DNA of 8,150 bases from Caryophanales bacterium UBA2253 (GTDB lineage Bacteria > Bacillota_I > Bacilli_A > ML615J-28 > CAG-698). Each line of letters opens with the position of its first letter. The stretch's first letter is position 1. The notes under the pieces were generated by a model. It was not told the origin of the DNA, did no database searches, and worked only from the letters and a program-made list of their open reading frames with translations. Location: the NCBI GenBank assembly GCA_002347755.1, contig DDXT01000047.1, forward strand, positions 1-8,150, given 5' to 3'. Shown piece after piece: positions 5,880 to 8,150 of this stretch. The position numbers and the translations under genes are program-made.

Positions 5880-7170
5880 CGATCTCACCTCGCAGTTTTT
5901 CGATGTACTCCAGACTCCGTTTGGCATAGGCCGTTTTTCGGTCGCGTTTGTGCTTCTGTTCGTCAAGCGGTTCAAACAAACCGTGAATGACATTCATCGG
6001 CACAAATTGGCGGTTCGGAGTGCTTATGTAATTGGCCAAAGCTCCCAATCCTGTCATTCTGGTGAAATCCAAAAGCGGTTTTTCGTCTAAGAATCTTCCC
6101 ATATTGATGGCGGCGACCAATCCCGAAGAAGCGCTTTCCAAATAGCCTTCCACGCCGGTGATCTGCCCCGCGAAGAACAGATCCGGACGTTGCTTGGTTT
6201 GATAAAAATGGTTTAGTACCGCCGGGGAATTAAGGAAAGTGTTTCGGTGCATGACTCCATACCTGGCAATTTCGCAGTTTTCCAATCCCGGGATCAGTTG
6301 TAAAACCCGCTTCTGTTCCCCGAATTTTAAATGGGTCTGAAAGCCGACTAAGTTATACATCGTTTTGGCGGCGTCGTCCTGGCGCAGCTGCACCACCGCA
6401 TACGGGGATTCGCCGGTCAGCGGATTTCTTAATCCCACCGGTTTCATCGGTCCGAACAGCAAAGTATCCCGGCCTCGAGCCGCCATGTCTTCAACCGCCA
6501 TGCAGCCTTCAAAGACTTTCATTTCAAATTCGTGGGAAACCACTCGCTCCGCAGTAGTCAAAGCTTCATAAAAAACGTCAAATTCCGCTTTCGTCATCGG
6601 ACAATTATAATAGGAAGGTTCGCCTTTGTCATAGCGTGATTTAAGATAGACTTTGCTTTTATCTATGGAATTTTCATAGACGATCGGCGCAATGGCATCA
6701 AAGAAATACAAATAATCAGAATCGCTGAACTCTCTGATGGCTTCGCTTAAAGCCGAGCTGCAAAGCGGGCCGGCGGCGATGATGGTTGGACCGTTCGGTA
6801 TCTTAGTCATTTCCTCATTGATGAAGTTGACAAGTGGTTGGCTTTTAAGATAATCGGTGATGTATCCCGAAAAAAGGTTACGGTCGACGGCCAAAGCCCC
6901 GCCGGCTTCGACTTTTGAAGCATCCGCGGCTTTCATGACCAAGGAATCCAATCTTCGCATCTCTTCTTTCAAAAGGCCGATGGCGTTCTCGATGTTGGCG
7001 GCTCGGAAGGAATTCGAACAAATGAGTTCCCCGAATCTATCGGTCTTGTGCGCTTCCGTCATTTTGTTTGGTCGCATCTCAATGAGATTGACCTGAATTC
7101 CTCTTTTTATTAATTGATAGGCAGCTTCGCTTCCAGCAAGGCCGGCGCCAATGACATTGACTGTTTTCAT
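5872..7170 (-). CDS. trmFO: Methylenetetrahydrofolate-tRNA-(uracil-54-C5)-methyltransferase TrmFO
   Basis: A 432-residue cytoplasmic FAD- and folate-dependent enzyme that makes 5-methyluridine at position 54 of tRNA (formerly Gid). The N-terminal FAD-binding fold has [10 protein letters not shown] (8-17) and the acidic end of strand two at IEMRP (30-34). The two cysteines equivalent to Bacillus Cys53 and Cys226 are present as Cys51 (LICSNSF) and Cys223 (EGCMAVE). Other family blocks are [16 protein letters not shown] (248-263), [19 protein letters not shown] (332-350) and the C-terminal [10 protein letters not shown]. The ATG at 7168-7170 has a GGTGA site; a GTG-initiated extension to 7212 would include the promoter and is rejected. 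Length matches Bacillus (about 435). It is followed without gap by xerC. Confidence 0.97.
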   Translation of the reverse strand: MKTVNVIGAGLAGSEAAYQLIKRGIQVNLIEMRPNKMTEAHKTDRFGELICSNSFRAANIENAIGLLKEEMRRLDSLVMKAADASKVEAGGALAVDRNLFSGYITDYLKSQPLVNFINEEMTKIPNGPTIIAAGPLCSSALSEAIREFSDSDYLYFFDAIAPIVYENSIDKSKVYLKSRYDKGEPSYYNCPMTKAEFDVFYEALTTAERVVSHEFEMKVFEGCMAVEDMAARGRDTLLFGPMKPVGLRNPLTGESPYAVVQLRQDDAAKTMYNLVGFQTHLKFGEQKRVLQLIPGLENCEIARYGVMHRNTFLNSPAVLNHFYQTKQRPDLFFAGQITGVEGYLESASSGLVAAINMGRFLDEKPLLDFTRMTGLGALANYISTPNRQFVPMNVIHGLFEPLDEQKHKRDRKTAYAKRSLEYIEKLRGEIDG

Positions 7171-7195
7171 GTTTTCACCATTGATTTCTGTATTT

Positions 7196-7223
7196 ATTAT
7201 AACACAAACCACTCATTTCAAAA
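7196..7223 (-). promoter_or_regulatory. Extended -10 promoter of trmFO-xerC
   Basis: On the minus strand a perfect TATAAT (7196-7201) is preceded by TGT, giving a TGN extended -10 element. A weak -35 (TTTTGA, 7218-7223) lies 16 bp upstream. The start would be near 7189, giving a leader of about 20 nt to the trmFO ATG with no room for a complex riboswitch. Confidence 0.72.
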
Positions 7224-7339
7224 CCTTTTATGAAAAATGATCCAATTATCAAAATCCAAGTCAATCCAAATCAACCAGTTCGAAAATCATGATGGCTTGT
7301 GTTCTAAAATTTAAAAGGTTCTATCCATTAAGGCCTACC

Positions 7340-7387
7340 AAAAAAATAAAAAGGCATGACTCCATTCAAATCTGAAGGAATCACACC
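7340..7387 (-). terminator. Strong orphan intrinsic terminator
   Basis: On the minus strand GGTGTGATTCC (7377-7387) pairs over all 11 bases, with four wobble pairs, with GGAGTCATGCC (7353-7363). The loop can form a further small TTCA/TGAA stem. Directly behind is TTTTT A TTTTTTT (7340-7352). A further 8-bp pairing, AAAGGTTC (7402-7409) with GAACCTTT (7314-7321), encloses it. It lies about 330 nt beyond the membrane-protein stop, so it ends either that transcript's long 3' end or a separate small RNA. Confidence 0.78.
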
Positions 7388-7487
7388 TCAATTACCTCAT
7401 TGAACCTTTATGTTTTTTTTGCGTTAACAAAAAAATCTTTTTTACTTGTTTCCAAATTCACCAAGAAAGTCCTTTTTTAAAACGGCA

Positions 7488-7643
7488 TTATTTTTTCTTG
7501 GAAATTTCTCCAAATATTACCGCCAGATGAGAATTTGGCAAATAGATACACGTATTCCTTTTTCCTAGTCCAATTTCAGTATCATTCAAACAAATAGTCT
7601 TTCTAGAGTTTTCTTCTCGAATTTCCAGTTCATAATTCAGTCT
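7488..7643 (-). pseudogene. Possible remnant of a protein-coding gene (3' end)
   Basis: An open frame of 51 codons ending in TAA, with no convincing start codon or ribosome-binding site and an in-frame TAA at its upstream edge. The translation has a balanced, protein-like composition (for example LNDTEIGLGKRN followed by YLPNSHLAVIFGEI) and ends in a lysine run. No family is recognised. A shorter overlapping frame (stop near 7479) also reads plausibly, so a frameshifted relic or chance are both possible. It sits about 100 nt upstream of the orphan terminator, where a gene's 3' end would be expected. Confidence 0.22.
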
Positions 7644-7649
7644 TTATCT

Positions 7650-7679
7650 AAAAAAATCTAATATTAATCGAAGTTAATA
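7650..7679 (-). terminator. Weak AT-only hairpin after the membrane-protein gene
   Basis: On the minus strand TATTAA (7674-7679) and TTAATA (7662-7667) can pair around CTTCGA; seven T follow at 7650-7656 after a 5-nt gap. It lies 40 nt past the stop at 7719. The stem is short and has no GC pair, so termination would be inefficient at best. The stronger terminator at 7340-7387 may serve instead. Confidence 0.3.
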
Positions 7680-7718
7680 AAGTTTTTTTCCAAATAATAA
7701 ATCAAAATTTACATAATC

Positions 7719-8150
7719 TTATTTGTATTTTTGGATAATATTAATTATTTCTTCTGTTTCGACAATAAATACATTATCTCTTCTTAAGCGACATCTAGAA
7801 ATAGAGTAGTGGTTCAAGGGAACCTTTGAAATGAATAACCATATTGCAAATCCTTGTCGAAATCTTTTAATTTCCACTACTTCTTTCCATTCAATAAATT
7901 TTATTTTTTTACCTAATAATGTTTTTGTAATACCTTTCTCATCAAAACTTAAACATGGCCACATTGTTATAAAACTCCATATGAATAACGCCAAAGGAAA
8001 AATTACAAGAAAAATTAATAATATATAAAATGTTGATGAATTATTATATAGTGCAAAATCCAAAAAAACCAAACTGAATCCCCCAATTCCTAACAATAAT
8101 AAAGCTAAAGTAAAAATTGGCAAAGCGGTGTTAAAAGTCAATATTAAATT
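7719..8150 (-). CDS. Small membrane protein with possible PH-like domain, 5' end outside the window
   Basis: At least 143 codons are open up to the window edge. The only possible internal early start is a TTG at 8139-8141 without a visible ribosome-binding site, so the true start may lie outside. Counting from that TTG, residues about 5-30 and 38-60 are two hydrophobic membrane segments. The remaining cytoplasmic part (about 63-140; LSFDEKGITKTLLGKKIKFIEWKEV, later a charged FIVETEEIINIIQKYK end) has the pattern of bacterial PH-like domains found behind two helices: a 'G-I' turn, a conserved Trp in a strand and a final amphipathic helix. The specific family is not recognised. Codons are strongly A/T-ending, unlike the GC-richer trmFO and ribosomal genes, which suggests accessory or transferred DNA. 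No function is assigned. Confidence 0.7.
   Translation of the reverse strand, partial: NLILTFNTALPIFTLALLLLGIGGFSLVFLDFALYNNSSTFYILLIFLVIFPLALFIWSFITMWPCLSFDEKGITKTLLGKKIKFIEWKEVVEIKRFRQGFAIWLFISKVPLNHYSISRCRLRRDNVFIVETEEIINIIQKYK

Larger units (their letters stand above)
7224..7718. other. AT-rich gene-poor gap
   Basis: About 500 bp between the trmFO promoter and the membrane-protein gene hold no intact gene over 60 codons on either strand and no tRNA or rRNA. The stretch contains a strong minus-strand terminator (7340-7387), a possible decayed coding fragment (7488-7643) and a weak AT-only hairpin (7650-7679). Its low GC resembles the neighbouring membrane-protein gene and differs from the housekeeping genes. 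This suggests later-arrived or eroding DNA at the edge of the conserved cluster. Confidence 0.6.

Noticed and set aside
5880..5993. 38-residue N-terminal extension of xerC
   Set aside because: It lies wholly inside trmFO, has no ribosome-binding site, and the extra residues are not like a Xer N-terminus. The start at 5879 aligns Arg148 and Lys172 with the XerD numbering.
7171..7212. GTG-initiated extension of trmFO
   Set aside because: It would include the TATAAT promoter, and the FAD motif requires the protein to start just before VNVIGAG.

Overview
The window comes from a Bacillota (Firmicutes)-type bacterium. Nine genes or partial genes can be supported, all on the minus strand, so transcription runs from high to low coordinates. 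The order trmFO - xerC - rpsB - tsf - pyrH - frr, strong AGGAGG-type ribosome-binding sites and promoters of the TTGNNN-17-TATAAT type fit that assignment. TGA is used as a real stop by trmFO, xerC, pyrH and frr, so the code is standard and not the Mycoplasma code. Rubrerythrin and a flavin-reductase/rubredoxin fusion suggest an anaerobic or microaerophilic lifestyle. The lineage within Bacillota or its relatives cannot be fixed from this sequence alone.

Layout from the transcriptional upstream end (right) to the left. (1) 7719-8150: an AT-rich gene for a small two-helix membrane protein with a possible PH-like C-terminal domain; its 5' end runs off the window. (2) 7171-7718: a gene-poor, AT-rich stretch with a weak hairpin, a possible decayed coding fragment, one strong orphan intrinsic terminator (7340-7387) and the trmFO promoter. 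(3) 4950-7170: trmFO and xerC, overlapping by 8 nt and led by an extended -10 promoter. (4) 2111-4853: a consensus promoter, a 118-nt structured leader, rpsB with an unusual 85-90 residue Arg/Gly-rich then Ala/Pro-rich tail, tsf, an internal terminator-like hairpin, and pyrH; frr follows 15 nt later (1538-2095) and ends at a clear terminator (1500-1523). (5) 249-1427: a two-gene oxidative-stress operon (hrb-like then rbr) with its own promoter. (6) 1-248: non-coding DNA packed with inverted repeats, including a 35-nt element present twice.

How the genes work together: the core block makes translation components (ribosomal protein S2, elongation factor Ts, ribosome recycling factor, the tRNA U54 methylation enzyme TrmFO), the UMP kinase of pyrimidine synthesis and the chromosome-dimer recombinase. 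The rbr/hrb pair is a separate electron-transfer unit for removing peroxide and possibly O2 or NO. The block lacks the hslV-hslU-codY genes that lie between xerC and rpsB in Bacillus, and topA is not upstream of trmFO. No new multi-gene defence or mobile system is visible. The most unusual items are the duplicated hairpin element with mutually exclusive folds at the left end, the S2 tail and leader, and the orphan terminator in the right-hand gap.
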